Part shown: one piece after another, positions 28,054 through 37,234 of the stretch | Layout of the letters: every line of letters begins with the position of its first letter | How positions within the stretch are numbered: the first letter of the stretch is position 1 | Source of the DNA: Cupriavidus sp. EM10 | GTDB lineage: Bacteria > Pseudomonadota > Gammaproteobacteria > Burkholderiales > Burkholderiaceae | NCBI RefSeq assembly: GCF_018729255.1 | Contig: NZ_CP076060.1 | Span: 1,302,001 to 1,366,000 of the forward strand | Direction: 5' to 3' | DNA: 64,000 nt | Program-made: the position numbers and the translations under genes | Notes under the pieces: generated by a model | Seen by the model: the letters and a program-made list of their open reading frames with translations, nothing else | Databases searched by the model: none | What the model was told of the DNA's origin: nothing

Positions 28054-28632
28054 TTAGACGGCGGTCGCCGGCTTCTTGGCGGCGGTGCGAGCCGTGGCGC
28101 TAGCTTGCTGGGCAGCCTTCGTGGCGGCCGTGGCGGCAGCCTGGAAGTTGCTTTCGGCCATTTCAACAGCCTGCTTGGTGGCCTTCTGGACCGACTCGTA
28201 GGCGTTGTTGGCAGCCGAGATGGCCGACTTCACGATGGCAACGGTCGATTCCGAACCGGCCGGCGCGTTCTTGGCGAAGTTGTCGACCAGGGCTTGCACG
28301 TTCTTCGTGCCTTCAGCCAGCTGGGCTTCGGCAACCTTCGTGAACTCGCTTTGGGTTTCCGAAGCGATTTCGTACAGGTGACGGGTGTATGCCAGGGTCT
28401 TTTCGGCAACCGGTTGCACCAGCGAAGCCTGGATGGCCAGCAGTTCCTGGGCATCCTTGGCGCCGAGGGCCTTCTTGGCGTTGTCGACGTTCTCGGCGAA
28501 CGTGGCCTTGACCACTTGCAGGTTCAGCTCGACGAGCTTCTCGACGCCTTCGAAGGCCTTCGAGGTCAGACCGAACAGGGTCTCGAGGTTGGCTTTTTGT
28601 GCAGCTGCAACTTGTTCCGGGGTCAGGATCAT
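28054..28632 (-). CDS. phaP1: Major phasin PhaP1
   Basis: 192 residues, almost the sequence I remember for Cupriavidus necator PhaP1: [20 protein letters not shown] at the start, [20 protein letters not shown] and [20 protein letters not shown] in the middle, and an Ala/Thr/Lys-rich tail ([12 protein letters not shown]). Amphipathic helices coat polyhydroxybutyrate granules and set their number and size. ATG 28632 follows GGAGA at 9 nt. The gene has its own strong promoter about 165 nt upstream and its own terminator. In the relative, the repressor PhaR controls it; phaR is not in this window. Confidence 0.96.
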   Translation of the reverse strand: MILTPEQVAAAQKANLETLFGLTSKAFEGVEKLVELNLQVVKATFAENVDNAKKALGAKDAQELLAIQASLVQPVAEKTLAYTRHLYEIASETQSEFTKVAEAQLAEGTKNVQALVDNFAKNAPAGSESTVAIVKSAISAANNAYESVQKATKQAVEMAESNFQAAATAATKAAQQASATARTAAKKPATAV

Positions 28633-28795
28633 TGCTGGTCTCCAGTGGTGAACTTCAAGGTCTAGCAAAAGTGAAATTAAGCCGCCCAGATGTCAGAGCC
28701 ATGACTTCAGTGTCTGGCCAGCCCGAGCGTACCTTCGTGCGTCTGTCGGCGTTTTCCGAGATCGACTCGTTCTTTGATGCGCCGCAACAATTCCA

Positions 28796-28823
28796 ATTCT
28801 AAGTAAAGCAGATTGGGTGTCAA
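28796..28823 (-). promoter_or_regulatory. Sigma-70 promoter of phaP1
   Basis: On the minus strand a consensus -35 TTGACA (28823-28818), 16 nt of spacer and -10 TAGAAT (28801-28796, 5/6). The start would be near 28789, giving a leader of about 157 nt. The region 28824-29097 up to the HDAC-like gene shows no further gene. Confidence 0.72.
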
Positions 28824-29097
28824 GCGGTTTTTGTGCGTCGCACCAAAATAACGGAGGAGTGCAGTCTGGAGGGGCATTGCGGGCCACTATCCCGCCATGG
28901 ATAAGGGTTTATCCGGATCTGGCGGTGCATCAAAAAGGCGCTGCGACGCGAGAAAAACGCGCGTTTCAGGCGCGTTGTGGCTTCGCTCCCGTTTCCGGCG
29001 TCGGTCCAGCCGCGCGCGCGGTGCTACCATCGCTGACTGTCCGGTCGGTGAATGACGATCCCGCGTCACTTGCTGGCCCGAATCCCACGCGCCCCCG

Positions 29098-30044
29098 ATG
29101 CTAGCCTTCTACGCCGATCACTTCGTCCTGCCGTTACCGCCTGGGCATCGCTTCCCGATGCGCAAGTACAGCATGCTGCGCGATGCCGTGGTTCGCGAGG
29201 TGCCGGCGCTCGAACTGCACGAGGCACCGCGCGCTGGCGACGATGCACTGGCCCTGGCGCACTCTGCCGACTATATCGCCGACGTCTCGGCGGGGCGCCT
29301 TGACGCGGCGCGGCAGCGCGAGATCGGCTTCCCGTGGTCGCATGAGATGGTGGAACGTTCGCGGCGCTCGGCCGGCGCCACGATCGCAGCCTGCCGTGCT
29401 GCGGTGACGCAGGGCATCGCGGTCAACCTGGCGGGCGGCACCCACCACGCCTACGCCGACAAGGGGGTGGCTTCTGCGTGTTTAACGACGCCGCCATCGC
29501 CGCGCGCCAGTTGCAGCGCGATGGGCAAGTGAGACGGGTGGCCGTGATCGACCTCGATGTCCATCAGGGCAACGGCTCGGCGTCGATCCTGCGTGACGAC
29601 CCTTCGGTGTTCACACTCTCGCTGCACGGCCAGAAGAACTATCCGTTCCGCAAGGAAGCCAGCGATCTCGATGTCGGGCTACCCGATGGCTGCGACGACG
29701 ACACCTACGCCGCCGCGCTGGCCGGCGCGCTGCAAACACTGCAGGCGCGCTTCGCCCCGGACCTGCTGATCTATCTGGCCGGAGCCGATCCCCACGAGGA
29801 CGACCGCCTGGGTCGCCTGCGCCTGACCATGGCAGGCCTGGCCCGGCGCGACACGATGGTGTTCGACTTCGCGCTGTCCCAGCGTCTGCCAATTGCCGTC
29901 GCGATGGCCGGCGGCTACGGCAACCAGATCGAGAACACGGTGGCGGTGCACACGCAAACCGTCGCGCTGGCAGCCGCCTGTCACACCCGGTTTAGCGCGC
30001 TCGATGTAGCGCTGTCGTCGTCCGTCGCGGCAACGGCAGCATGA
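29098..30044 (+). CDS. Histone deacetylase-like (HDAC/AcuC superfamily, class IV-like) deacylase (apparent frameshift)
   Basis: Zn-dependent deacetylase or deacylase of lysine or small amines; bacterial substrate unknown. About 315 residues. Family blocks: PMRKYSMLRDAVV, NLAGGTHHAYADKGGGFCVF (tandem His of the active site; NDAAIAARQL follows), RVAVIDLDVHQGNGSA (zinc ligands Asp, His) and LLIYLAGADPHEDDRLGRL (third ligand Asp). The frame breaks at 29463-29467: five G should be six, which joins YADKGGGFCVFNDAA. ATG 29098 is the family start. The thioesterase and nitroreductase genes follow 128 nt later. Confidence 0.87.
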
Positions 30045-30172
30045 TGCGCTTCGATGCATCGTAAAACTTGGAACCTTGTGGCGCGCTGCACGCTCATACG
30101 GTCCTCCCGTGTGGCTTCGGCGACGCTGACCGTGTCTTCACCCGATGTTGTCCTGACCCGATTCCAAATTCG

Positions 30173-30616
30173 ATGAAGCCTGAACCCGATCGCCGTAGTG
30201 CGTATGCGCACTTCCAGCCCATCACGACGCGTTGGATGGATAACGATGTGTATGGCCACGTGAACAACGTTGTCTACTACAGTTATTTTGATACGGTCGT
30301 GAATGCGTACCTGATCCGGGAGGGCGTGTTGGACATCGAGGCCGGCGCCACCATCGGGCTGGTCATCGAGACGCAGTGCAATTATTTCTCGTCGCTGAGC
30401 TTCCCCGACACGGTCATGGCGGGCCTGCGCGTGGCAAAGCTGGGCAACTCCAGCGTGCGCTACGAAGTGGGTTTGTTCCGCAATGACGAGGACGTGGCGG
30501 CGGCGCAGGGACATTTCGTCCACGTGTACGTGGATCGCGAATCGCGCAGGCCGGTGACGTTGCCGCCGGCGTTGCGCACGGCATTGCAGGCGCTGGTCGT
30601 TGGCCAGCCGGAATGA
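30173..30616 (+). CDS. Hot-dog-fold acyl-CoA thioesterase
   Basis: 147 residues. 4-hydroxybenzoyl-CoA thioesterase/YbgC-like pattern: [20 protein letters not shown] with the catalytic-loop Asp and the HVNN motif at residues about 20-35, then [16 protein letters not shown]. Hydrolysis of an acyl-CoA in the cytoplasm; the acyl group is unknown. Start [20 protein letters not shown] at ATG 30173. The nitroreductase gene begins 26 nt after its stop, so they probably share an mRNA. Confidence 0.88.
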   Translation: MKPEPDRRSAYAHFQPITTRWMDNDVYGHVNNVVYYSYFDTVVNAYLIREGVLDIEAGATIGLVIETQCNYFSSLSFPDTVMAGLRVAKLGNSSVRYEVGLFRNDEDVAAAQGHFVHVYVDRESRRPVTLPPALRTALQALVVGQPE

Positions 30617-30641
30617 ACAAGATTTGAGGAGACCCCAGAGC

Positions 30642-31337
30642 ATGTCGCACCCAGATGACGCCGCGATCGTCGATCGCGCCATCACGACACGCCGTTCGGT
30701 TCGCGCGTTCCTGGACACGCCAGTGCCGCGCGAAACCATCGAGGACATTCTTGCCGTCGCCAGCCGGGCGCCGTCGGGCACGAATACGCAGCCCTGGAAG
30801 GTCTACGTGCTGGCTGGCGATGCCAAGGCGCGCTTCTGTGCCGATGTGCTGGCCGCCTACGACGACCCCGAGCGCGACGCCAAGTACCGCGAGGAATATC
30901 CGTACTACCCGCGCGAGTGGGTCGATCCGTACCTGTCGCGCCGCCGCAAGGTGGGCTGGGACCTGTACAGCCTGCTGGAGATCAAGCGTGAGGACAAGGC
31001 GCGGATGCACGAGCAGCACGCCCGCAATTTCCGGTTCTTCGATGCGCCGGTCGGCCTGATCTTCACGATCGACCGGATCATGGAGCAGGGCAGCTGGCTC
31101 GACTACGGCATGTTCCTGCAAAGCATCATGGTGGCGGCGCGGGCGCGCGGCCTGGATACCTGTCCGCAAGCGGCTTTCACCCAGTTCCACGAGATCATCA
31201 AGCAGCACCTGCTGCTCACCGAGGAGGAAATGGTGGTGTGCGGCATGTCGCTGGGTTACGCAGACCGGAGCGCGACCGCCAATCAATTGACGACCGAACG
31301 TGAACCAGTAAGCGGGTTCGTGCGTTTCCTCTCCTGA
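30642..31337 (+). CDS. Nitroreductase-family FMN oxidoreductase
   Basis: 231 residues. FMN-binding blocks: AITTRRSVRAFLDTPVPRET, SRAPSGTNTQPWKVYVL, a central dimer helix and EMVVCGMSLGYAD near the end. It reduces nitro-, quinone- or other electrophilic substrates with NAD(P)H; the physiological substrate is unknown. ATG 30642 has GAGGAG upstream at a slightly long spacing. Second gene of the thioesterase-nitroreductase pair. Confidence 0.9.
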   Translation: MSHPDDAAIVDRAITTRRSVRAFLDTPVPRETIEDILAVASRAPSGTNTQPWKVYVLAGDAKARFCADVLAAYDDPERDAKYREEYPYYPREWVDPYLSRRRKVGWDLYSLLEIKREDKARMHEQHARNFRFFDAPVGLIFTIDRIMEQGSWLDYGMFLQSIMVAARARGLDTCPQAAFTQFHEIIKQHLLLTEEEMVVCGMSLGYADRSATANQLTTEREPVSGFVRFLS

Positions 31338-31571
31338 CTTGCCCTGAAAGATATCAGGATTTCGCCATGCCAACCGTTATCGACTGCAACCACGGCGCCA
31401 TCAAGCAGCACGCGGCCTGCCGCCGACGACGATGAGGTGTGACGTCTGATGCCTGCGGAGCAGCAAACTGTTGTATTTGCGTTAGCGATGATGTGACTTA
31501 TTTGACTCTTTTCCCGCAATGCGGAAATGTTTGCAAATCAAACTTTAATGAGCCGCTGTAAGTCATTAATC

Positions 31572-31600
31572 TTGCTAAGAATTTCTTAATTTCCTACACT
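31572..31600 (+). promoter_or_regulatory. Candidate sigma-70 promoter of the penicillin-binding endopeptidase gene
   Basis: TTGCTA (31572-31577) and TACACT (31595-31600), each 4/6 to consensus, with a 17-nt AT-rich spacer. The transcript would start about 25 nt before the ATG at 31632. The 294-nt gap from 31338 is unusually AT-rich in its second half and holds no other gene that I can support. Confidence 0.45.
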
Positions 31601-31631
31601 AGCGCCATTCCGTATCCGCGCTGAACAGATC

Positions 31632-32816
31632 ATGTTCCGGACCGATTCCTTCATGTCCCGACTCTTTGGCCTTCCTCAACTGACCGCAATCGCAACTTCT
31701 GCGCTTGTGTCGGTTGCCCTGCTGGCCGCGCCAGCCACGTACGCAGCGACGAAGTCGACCGCGACGAAATCTTCGGCGAAAAAAGGCGAAAAATCCCCTA
31801 AATCCGCCAAAAAGGTGGCTTCTGCGAAAGCGGAGGCAAGCCCCCGCAAGGTGATTGTCGTGAAGAACGGCAAGCGCACCGTGGTGGCCAGCCGCGCCGC
31901 ACCGGTGCGCGCCGCCTTCGTCCCGGCCAAGCCGTCGCTGGGCGAGGCCATGGGCCTGCGCGATACCGAGGATGCGCTGTCGCTGCGTTCGTCGGTGGCG
32001 CTGGTCATGGACCAGAACACCAACGAGGTGCTGTTCCAGAAGAATCCGACGGCCGTGCTGCCGATCGCATCGATCACCAAGCTGATGACCGCGCTGGTGG
32101 TGATGGATTCGCACCTGCCGATGGACGAAATGCTGACGGTGAGCGAAGACGACCGCGACACCGAGAAGCACAGCAGCTCGCGCCTGCGCTTCGGCACGAC
32201 GCTGACGCGTCATGAAATGCTGCTGCTGGCGCTGATGTCGTCGGAAAACCGTGCCGCGTCGGTGCTGGGCCGCAGCTATCCGGGCGGTCTGCCGGCGTTT
32301 GTCGGTGCGATGAACAAGAAGGCGCGCGAGCTGGGCATGAACGACAGCCACTTCGTCGATTCGAGCGGCCTGTCGAGCAGCAATGTGTCGAGCGCCATGG
32401 ACCTGGCCCGCCTGGTCAACGCCGCCTACCGCAATCCGACCATCCGCGAATTCTCCACGCAGCCGGAACATGAGGTCAGCGTGTCGGGCCGCACGATGCA
32501 CTACGTCAGCACCAATCGCCTCGTGCGCGGCGGCAGCTGGGATATCGGCCTGCAGAAGACTGGCTATATCTCGGAGGCTGGCCAGTGCCTGGTCATGCAG
32601 ACCCGCGTGAACGATCGCAACGTGGTGATGGTGTTCCTGGACTCGGTGGGCAAGCTCTCGCGCTTTGCCGATGCCACGCGTGTCCGTAGCTGGCTCGAGC
32701 ATCAAGCACCGTCGGCAGGGGGCCAGCCGCGCCCTTTTCCTTCGACACCCAATCTTACGCAGGGTCCTAGGTCCCCTGCGGCGGTCCTGGTATCGCAGCA
32801 GTCGCGTGGCACCTGA
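31632..32816 (+). CDS. pbpG: D-alanyl-D-alanine endopeptidase (PBP7-like)
   Basis: 394 residues, exported. Signal segment (LTAIATSALVSVALLAAPAT), then a Lys/Ser/Ala-rich linker (TKSTATKSSAKKGEKSPKSA), then the S11 peptidase domain with all three motifs: SITK (catalytic Ser and Lys, in LPIASITKLMTAL), SEN (LMSSENRAA) and KTG (GLQKTGYISEAG). It cleaves peptidoglycan cross-links in the periplasm. ATG 31632 fits the promoter; a second ATG at 31653 would also keep the signal peptide. A Pro-rich tail follows the domain. Confidence 0.93.
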   Translation: MFRTDSFMSRLFGLPQLTAIATSALVSVALLAAPATYAATKSTATKSSAKKGEKSPKSAKKVASAKAEASPRKVIVVKNGKRTVVASRAAPVRAAFVPAKPSLGEAMGLRDTEDALSLRSSVALVMDQNTNEVLFQKNPTAVLPIASITKLMTALVVMDSHLPMDEMLTVSEDDRDTEKHSSSRLRFGTTLTRHEMLLLALMSSENRAASVLGRSYPGGLPAFVGAMNKKARELGMNDSHFVDSSGLSSSNVSSAMDLARLVNAAYRNPTIREFSTQPEHEVSVSGRTMHYVSTNRLVRGGSWDIGLQKTGYISEAGQCLVMQTRVNDRNVVMVFLDSVGKLSRFADATRVRSWLEHQAPSAGGQPRPFPSTPNLTQGPRSPAAVLVSQQSRGT

Positions 32817-32836
32817 GCTGTAGCCATCGCGCATGG

Positions 32837-32880
32837 AAAACGCGCCGTGGGGCTTCTGGCCCCCGGCGCGTTCTTTTTTG
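32837..32880 (+). terminator. Terminator of pbpG
   Basis: Stem aacgcgccg / ggcgcgtt with an inner gggg/cccc pairing, followed by TCTTTTTTG; about 20 nt after the stop. Confidence 0.85.
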
Positions 32881-32921
32881 TCCGGCTGATGGTGCTGCCG
32901 GGTGGACGATGCTGGCGTGGA

Positions 32922-33707
32922 TCAGGCGGTGGGCTCGGCCACGTAGCCCATGCCGCGCGAAATCTGCAGTGCCGTTTCCTTGAGATTCTGCAGCCAGCTG
33001 TCCTGCAGGCGGTCGGCCGGGGCCGATAGCGACAGGCCAGCCACCAGCCGGCGGGAATCGTCATAGATGCCCGCGGCGATGCAGCGCACGCCCAGTTCCA
33101 GTTCCTCGTTGTCGCGCGCATAGCCGTTCGAGCGCACCCAGCTCAGTTCGCGTTCGAGCTTGGCCAGGTCGGTGATCGATGTGCGCGTATGGCCGGCCAG
33201 CCCGGTGCGCGTGGCGTAGGTGCGCACGCGCGTGGCTTCGTCCGCCGCCAGGAACAGCTTGCCGACCGAAGTCAGGTGCAGCGGGGCGCGGCCGCCGATG
33301 GCGCGCACGACCTGCATGCCCGAGCGTTCGCTGTAGGCGCGCTCGATGTAGACGATCTCGTCGCCCTGGCGCACCGACAGGTTCACGGTCTGTCCCGTCA
33401 CGCGATGCAGGGCGCGCATCGGCGCCAGCGCGGCGTCGCGTACCGAAAGGCGCGCCTTGACCAGGTTGCCCAGTTCCAGCAGGCGCATGCCCAGCCGGTA
33501 GCTGCCGGGGTCGGAGCGGTCGACAAAGCGGCAGGCCACCATGTCGTTCAGGATGCGGTGCGCGGTGGACGGGTGCAGGCCGGTGGCCTGCGACAGCTCT
33601 TTCAGGCTGACGGGATCCGCGTGCTGGGCCAGCGCGTCCAGCAGCGTCATCATGCGCTCGATCACCTGGATCGAGGTCTTGCCGGGTGACTTGTCAGCTT
33701 CTGCCAT
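32922..33707 (-). CDS. IclR-family transcriptional regulator
   Basis: 261 residues. N-terminal winged helix (VIERMMTLLDALAQHADPVS, then LKELSQATGLHPSTAHRIL) and the IclR effector domain (QGDEIVYIERAYSERSGMQV, TSVGKLFLAADEATRVRTYA). It diverges from lutA with a 248-nt gap containing a 6-bp inverted repeat, so regulation of lutAB is a reasonable inference. ATG 33707 gives the usual length. Confidence 0.92.
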   Translation of the reverse strand: MAEADKSPGKTSIQVIERMMTLLDALAQHADPVSLKELSQATGLHPSTAHRILNDMVACRFVDRSDPGSYRLGMRLLELGNLVKARLSVRDAALAPMRALHRVTGQTVNLSVRQGDEIVYIERAYSERSGMQVVRAIGGRAPLHLTSVGKLFLAADEATRVRTYATRTGLAGHTRTSITDLAKLERELSWVRSNGYARDNEELELGVRCIAAGIYDDSRRLVAGLSLSAPADRLQDSWLQNLKETALQISRGMGYVAEPTA

Positions 33708-33727
33708 TTTTTGCGATGTGAAAAATG

Positions 33728-33741
33728 TTGCCGTGCGGCAA
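33728..33741. promoter_or_regulatory. Candidate IclR operator
   Basis: Perfect inverted repeat TTGCCG-tg-CGGCAA located 20 nt upstream of the IclR start, in the gap shared with lutA. Two related strings, gcgatgtgaaaaat and gcatcgtgaaaatt, flank it at 33713 and 33768. The assignment rests on position and symmetry. Confidence 0.4.
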
Positions 33742-33955
33742 ATTAAGCGTTTGCCTGATTCTATCTCGCATCGTGAAAATTTCAACAGATGAAACGTGAT
33801 TTTCGAGATTTCCTTCCACGGATGGCGCGCGGGGCAAGGCATGTCATGAGCCACTTTGCGCCGCCAGATGAACAGGATTGCGGCGCTCGATGCCCGCAGC
33901 GGCAGGGCGAAGGGGCATAATTGCGAGGTTTCTGGGTCTGGATAAAGAAAAAGCC

Positions 33956-34681
33956 ATGCGAATCGGACTGTTCGCCACCTGTCTGGTGGACCTCATGCGC
34001 CCGGAAATCGGGTTTTCGGTGCTCAAGTTGCTGGAATCCGCGGGCTATGAAGTAATGGTGCCCGAGGCACAGACCTGCTGCGGACAGCCGGCGTACAACT
34101 CGGGCGAGCGCGCCGTGTCGCGCGACCTGGCCGAGAAATTCCTGCGCGAATTCGAGATGTTCGATTACGTGGTGGTGCCGTCTGGGTCCTGTGGCGGCAT
34201 GATCCGCCACCACTATCACGACCTGCTGCGCGACGATCCCGAGCTGAATGGCCGGTACGAGCGGCTGCGCGAACGGGTGTTCGAACTGACCGAATTCCTG
34301 ACGAGCGTGGCGAAAATCGACAAGCTCGACTCCAGCTTCGCGGGCCACATCACCTATCACGATTCGTGTTCGGGCCTGCGCGAGCTGGGCGTCAAGCAGC
34401 AGCCGCGCGCGCTGCTGGGCAAGCTGCCCAACGTGCAGCTGACCGAAATGAAGGACTGCGAGGCCTGTTGCGGCTTCGGGGGTACGTTCTCGCTCAAGTA
34501 CGGCAATATTTCCACCGCGATCGTCGACGAGAAGTGCGCCAATATCAAGGCCAGCGGCGCCGATGCCGTGGTATTGGGCGACCTGGGCTGCATGCTCAAT
34601 ATCGAAGGCCGGCTGCGCCGCTCCGGCGATTCGCAGACGCGCGTGCTCCATATCGCGCAGGTGCTGGCCGGCGACGCCTGA
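33956..34681 (+). CDS. lutA: L-lactate utilisation protein LutA (CCG-domain Fe-S protein)
   Basis: 241 residues with two cysteine-rich CCG domains (QTCCGQPAYNSGER and KDCEACCGFGGTFSLKYGNI, with VPSGSCGGMIRHH and HDSCSGLRELGV completing the sites). A component of the LutABC L-lactate oxidation complex that feeds electrons to the respiratory chain. ATG 33956 gives the family N-terminus MRIGLFATCLVDLMRPEIGF. lutB follows 27 nt downstream. Confidence 0.93.
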   Translation: MRIGLFATCLVDLMRPEIGFSVLKLLESAGYEVMVPEAQTCCGQPAYNSGERAVSRDLAEKFLREFEMFDYVVVPSGSCGGMIRHHYHDLLRDDPELNGRYERLRERVFELTEFLTSVAKIDKLDSSFAGHITYHDSCSGLRELGVKQQPRALLGKLPNVQLTEMKDCEACCGFGGTFSLKYGNISTAIVDEKCANIKASGADAVVLGDLGCMLNIEGRLRRSGDSQTRVLHIAQVLAGDA

Positions 34682-34708
34682 CGCGCGAACCACAAGAGAG
34701 CCCCCACG

Positions 34709-36121
34709 ATGCAAGTGCACAGCATGGAATTCAAGGCGCGCGCCGGGCAGAAGCTGGCCGATCAGCGCCTGCAGCAGAACCTCAAGAAGCTGTCGACGAA
34801 GTTCGTCACGGCCCGCGCCGACGCCATCCGCGACATCGACTTCGACGCCACCCGCGCCGCGCTGAAAGAGCGCCGCAACCGCGCGCTGGAGAATCTCGAC
34901 GTCTGGCTGGCCACGTTTGAAGAAAATGCGACGAAACGTGGCGCCACGGTGCTGTTCGCCGAGACCACGGCCGATGCCGCCCGGCTGGTTGCCGAGATTG
35001 CGCAGAAGCATGGCGTGAAGAAGGTCATCAAGAGCAAGTCGATGGTGACCGAGGAAATGCGCCTGAACCAGGTGCTGGGCGAGATGGGCGTGCAGAGCAT
35101 CGAGACCGACCTGGGCGAGTACATCCTGCAGATCAACGATGCCGAGCCGCCGTCGCACATCATTGCGCCGGTGATCCACAAGGACAAGGACGAGATTGCC
35201 GACCTGTTCGCCAAGGTCCACAACAAGCCGCGCCTGACCGATATCCCCGAGATGACACGCGAGGCGCGCGAAGTGCTGCGCCCCGAATTCCTTTCGGCGG
35301 ACATGGGCGTGACGGGCGGCAATTTCATCATCGCCGAGACCGGATCGGTGGCCGTGGTCACCAACGAAGGCAACGAGGGCATGTGCACGATCATGCCGCG
35401 CGTGCACGTGGCCGTGACGGGCATCGAGAAGGTACTGCCGACGCTGGAAGACCTGGCCACGGTGATGCGGCTGCTGCCGCGCTCGGCCACCGGGCAGGCC
35501 ATCTCGAACTACTTCTCGATCCTGACCGGGCCGCGCGCCGAAGGCGAGCGCGATGGCCCCGAGCATATGTACTTCGTGCTGGTCGATGGTGGCCGTAGCG
35601 GACTGATCGGCGGCGAATTCCAGGAGATGCTGCGCTGTATCCGTTGCGGCGCGTGCATGAACCACTGCCCGGTGTACCAGAAGATCGGCGGCCACGCGTA
35701 TGGCTGGGTCTATCCCGGCCCGATGGGCAGCGTGCTGACGCCGAGCTATGTCGGGCTGGCCAATGCGGTCGATCTGCCGCAGGCGGCCACGCTTTGCGGC
35801 GAGTGCAACAGAGTGTGTCCGGCATCGATCCCGCTATCCGACCTGCTGCGCAAGCTGCGCGAAAAGCAGATGGAGCGCCACCTGCGCCCATGGCAGGAGC
35901 GTGTGGCGTTGCAGGTGTGGGGGTATGTGGCACGGCGCCCCGATCTGTATGCCTTTGTCACGCGGATGGGCGCGCGTATCCTGTTCCGCATGGGTGGCCG
36001 CAGCAAGCTGATTGCGAGCCTGCCGATGGCGGGCAAGGGCTGGACTGACACACGCGACATGCCGGCCCCGAGCGGCCGCACGTTCCGCGAGCTATACAAG
36101 GAAAGGAGGGCGCGTTCATGA
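34709..36121 (+). CDS. lutB: L-lactate utilisation protein LutB (LUD domain plus two 4Fe-4S)
   Basis: 470 residues: LUD domain in the N-terminal two thirds (KKVIKSKSMVTEEMRLNQVL, ADMGVTGGNFIIAETGSVAV), a ferredoxin domain with CIRCGACMNHCPVY and CGECNRVCPASIPL, and a C-terminal helical tail. Fe-S subunit of the lactate oxidation complex. The stop overlaps the start of the next small gene (ATGA at 36118). The usual third gene, lutC, is not next to it. Confidence 0.94.
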   Translation: MQVHSMEFKARAGQKLADQRLQQNLKKLSTKFVTARADAIRDIDFDATRAALKERRNRALENLDVWLATFEENATKRGATVLFAETTADAARLVAEIAQKHGVKKVIKSKSMVTEEMRLNQVLGEMGVQSIETDLGEYILQINDAEPPSHIIAPVIHKDKDEIADLFAKVHNKPRLTDIPEMTREAREVLRPEFLSADMGVTGGNFIIAETGSVAVVTNEGNEGMCTIMPRVHVAVTGIEKVLPTLEDLATVMRLLPRSATGQAISNYFSILTGPRAEGERDGPEHMYFVLVDGGRSGLIGGEFQEMLRCIRCGACMNHCPVYQKIGGHAYGWVYPGPMGSVLTPSYVGLANAVDLPQAATLCGECNRVCPASIPLSDLLRKLREKQMERHLRPWQERVALQVWGYVARRPDLYAFVTRMGARILFRMGGRSKLIASLPMAGKGWTDTRDMPAPSGRTFRELYKERRARS

Positions 36122-36384
36122 GCGCCAATCAGGAAACGCTGGCCGTCATGCGCCAGGCTCTGGAAGCCCATCTGGCCGGGACGCTGCCGGCCGGGGAACT
36201 GATCGCGCGGTGGCGCGCCGCGGCACCGGCGTTGACGCTGCCGCCGGTGTTCGGTCAGGCAATGGAGGAATTACTACGCCGCATGGAGATGGCGGCGGTG
36301 TTCGCGCAGGACAGCTGCTCGTTTTCGAGCACGGCGGTGACAGACCAGCTCCAGCGCTGGCTGGACAAGGCGGCCACGGTTTAA
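36118..36384 (+). CDS. Small hypothetical protein coupled to lutB
   Basis: 88 residues, MSANQETLAVMRQALEAHLA; mostly helical, no membrane segment or signal. It overlaps the lutB stop by ATGA, so it is translationally coupled to the lactate operon, at the place where lutC would be expected. It is far too short for LutC (over 200 residues) and has no LUD motif. Function unknown. Confidence 0.7.
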   Translation: MSANQETLAVMRQALEAHLAGTLPAGELIARWRAAAPALTLPPVFGQAMEELLRRMEMAAVFAQDSCSFSSTAVTDQLQRWLDKAATV

Positions 36385-36392
36385 TGGCTTGA

Positions 36393-36437
36393 GGAGTATC
36401 CCCTCTCCCGCCAGGCGGGAGAGGGGAGCCATACTCC
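36393..36437. terminator. Long dyad between the convergent lut and ABC-transporter operons
   Basis: An outer 7-bp stem ggagtat/atactcc (36393-36399 with 36431-36437) encloses an 11-bp inner stem cccctctcccg/cgggagagggg. It ends 2 nt before the stop of the ATPase gene and 9 nt after the stop of the small gene, so it can serve both strands, although T-runs are weak. Confidence 0.55.
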
Positions 36438-36439
36438 AA

Positions 36440-37233
36440 TCAGCTCAGGAGCAGCGCATCGTCGTCCAGCTGCTCGTGCCGGGTCTGCTCGAACATCTTG
36501 AGCAGGTCGGGCACGTCCAGGCCCTTGCGCTGGTCGCCCGAGACATCAAGCACAACCTGGCCCTGGTGCAGCATCACGGTGCGCTGGCCGTAGTCCAGCG
36601 CCTGGCGCATCGAATGCGTCACCATCATCGTCGTCAGCTTGCTTTCCTCGACGATGCGCGCGGTCAGTTCCAGCACGAACGCGGCCGTCTTCGGGTCCAG
36701 CGCGGCCGTATGCTCGTCAAGCAGCAGGATGCGCGACGGCTGCAGCGATGCCATCAACAGGCTCACCGCCTGGCGCTGGCCGCCGGAGAGCAGGCCGATA
36801 CGGTCGGTCAGCCGGTTTTCCAGACCCAGGTTCAGCAGCCGCAGCTTGTCGCGGAACAGTCCGCGCGACGGCTTGTTCAGTGCCGGACGGAAGCCGCGGC
36901 GCGACCCGCGCGCCATGGCCAGCGCCATGTTTTCCTCGATCGTCAGGGCCTCGCAGGTGCCGGCCATCGGGTCCTGGAACACGCGTGCCACCAGATGCGC
37001 GCGATCCCAGGCAGGCTGGCGCGTGACATCGGTGTCGTCGATCATGATGCGGCCGCTGTCGACCATCGTGTCGCCGCTGACGGCGTTCAGGAAGGTCGAC
37101 TTGCCGGCGCCGTTGGAGCCGATCACGGCCACGAACTGGCCGGCCGGGATTTCCAGGCTCAGGCCGCGCAGGGCGCGGTTTTCGATCGGCGTGCCCGGAT
37201 TGAAGGTGAGCTTCAGGTTTCAGCGCGCAGCAT
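36440..37233 (-). CDS. ABC transporter ATP-binding protein, TrpZ-like (apparent frameshift)
   Basis: About 264 residues. Walker A GSNGAGKST, signature LLSGGQRQAVSLLM, Walker B SRILLLDEHTAALDP and the H-loop VTHSMRQAL are all present. Starting at ATG 37233 (4 nt beyond the permease stop, same strand) the frame hits a stop after seven codons. One more base at 37216-37217 (GG should be GGG on the plus strand) gives AETLKLTFNPGTPIENRALR and continuous reading, so this is an apparent sequencing error. Third gene of the binding protein-permease-ATPase operon. Confidence 0.88.
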
Positions 37234-37234
37234 C

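Noticed and set aside
28817..29104. A 95-codon plus-strand frame upstream of the HDAC-like gene
   Set aside because: It overlaps the phaP1 promoter region, has no ribosome site and shows no recognisable composition.
33782..35695. A 637-codon open frame on the minus strand
   Set aside because: Antisense to lutA and lutB, both of which show Fe-S motifs.
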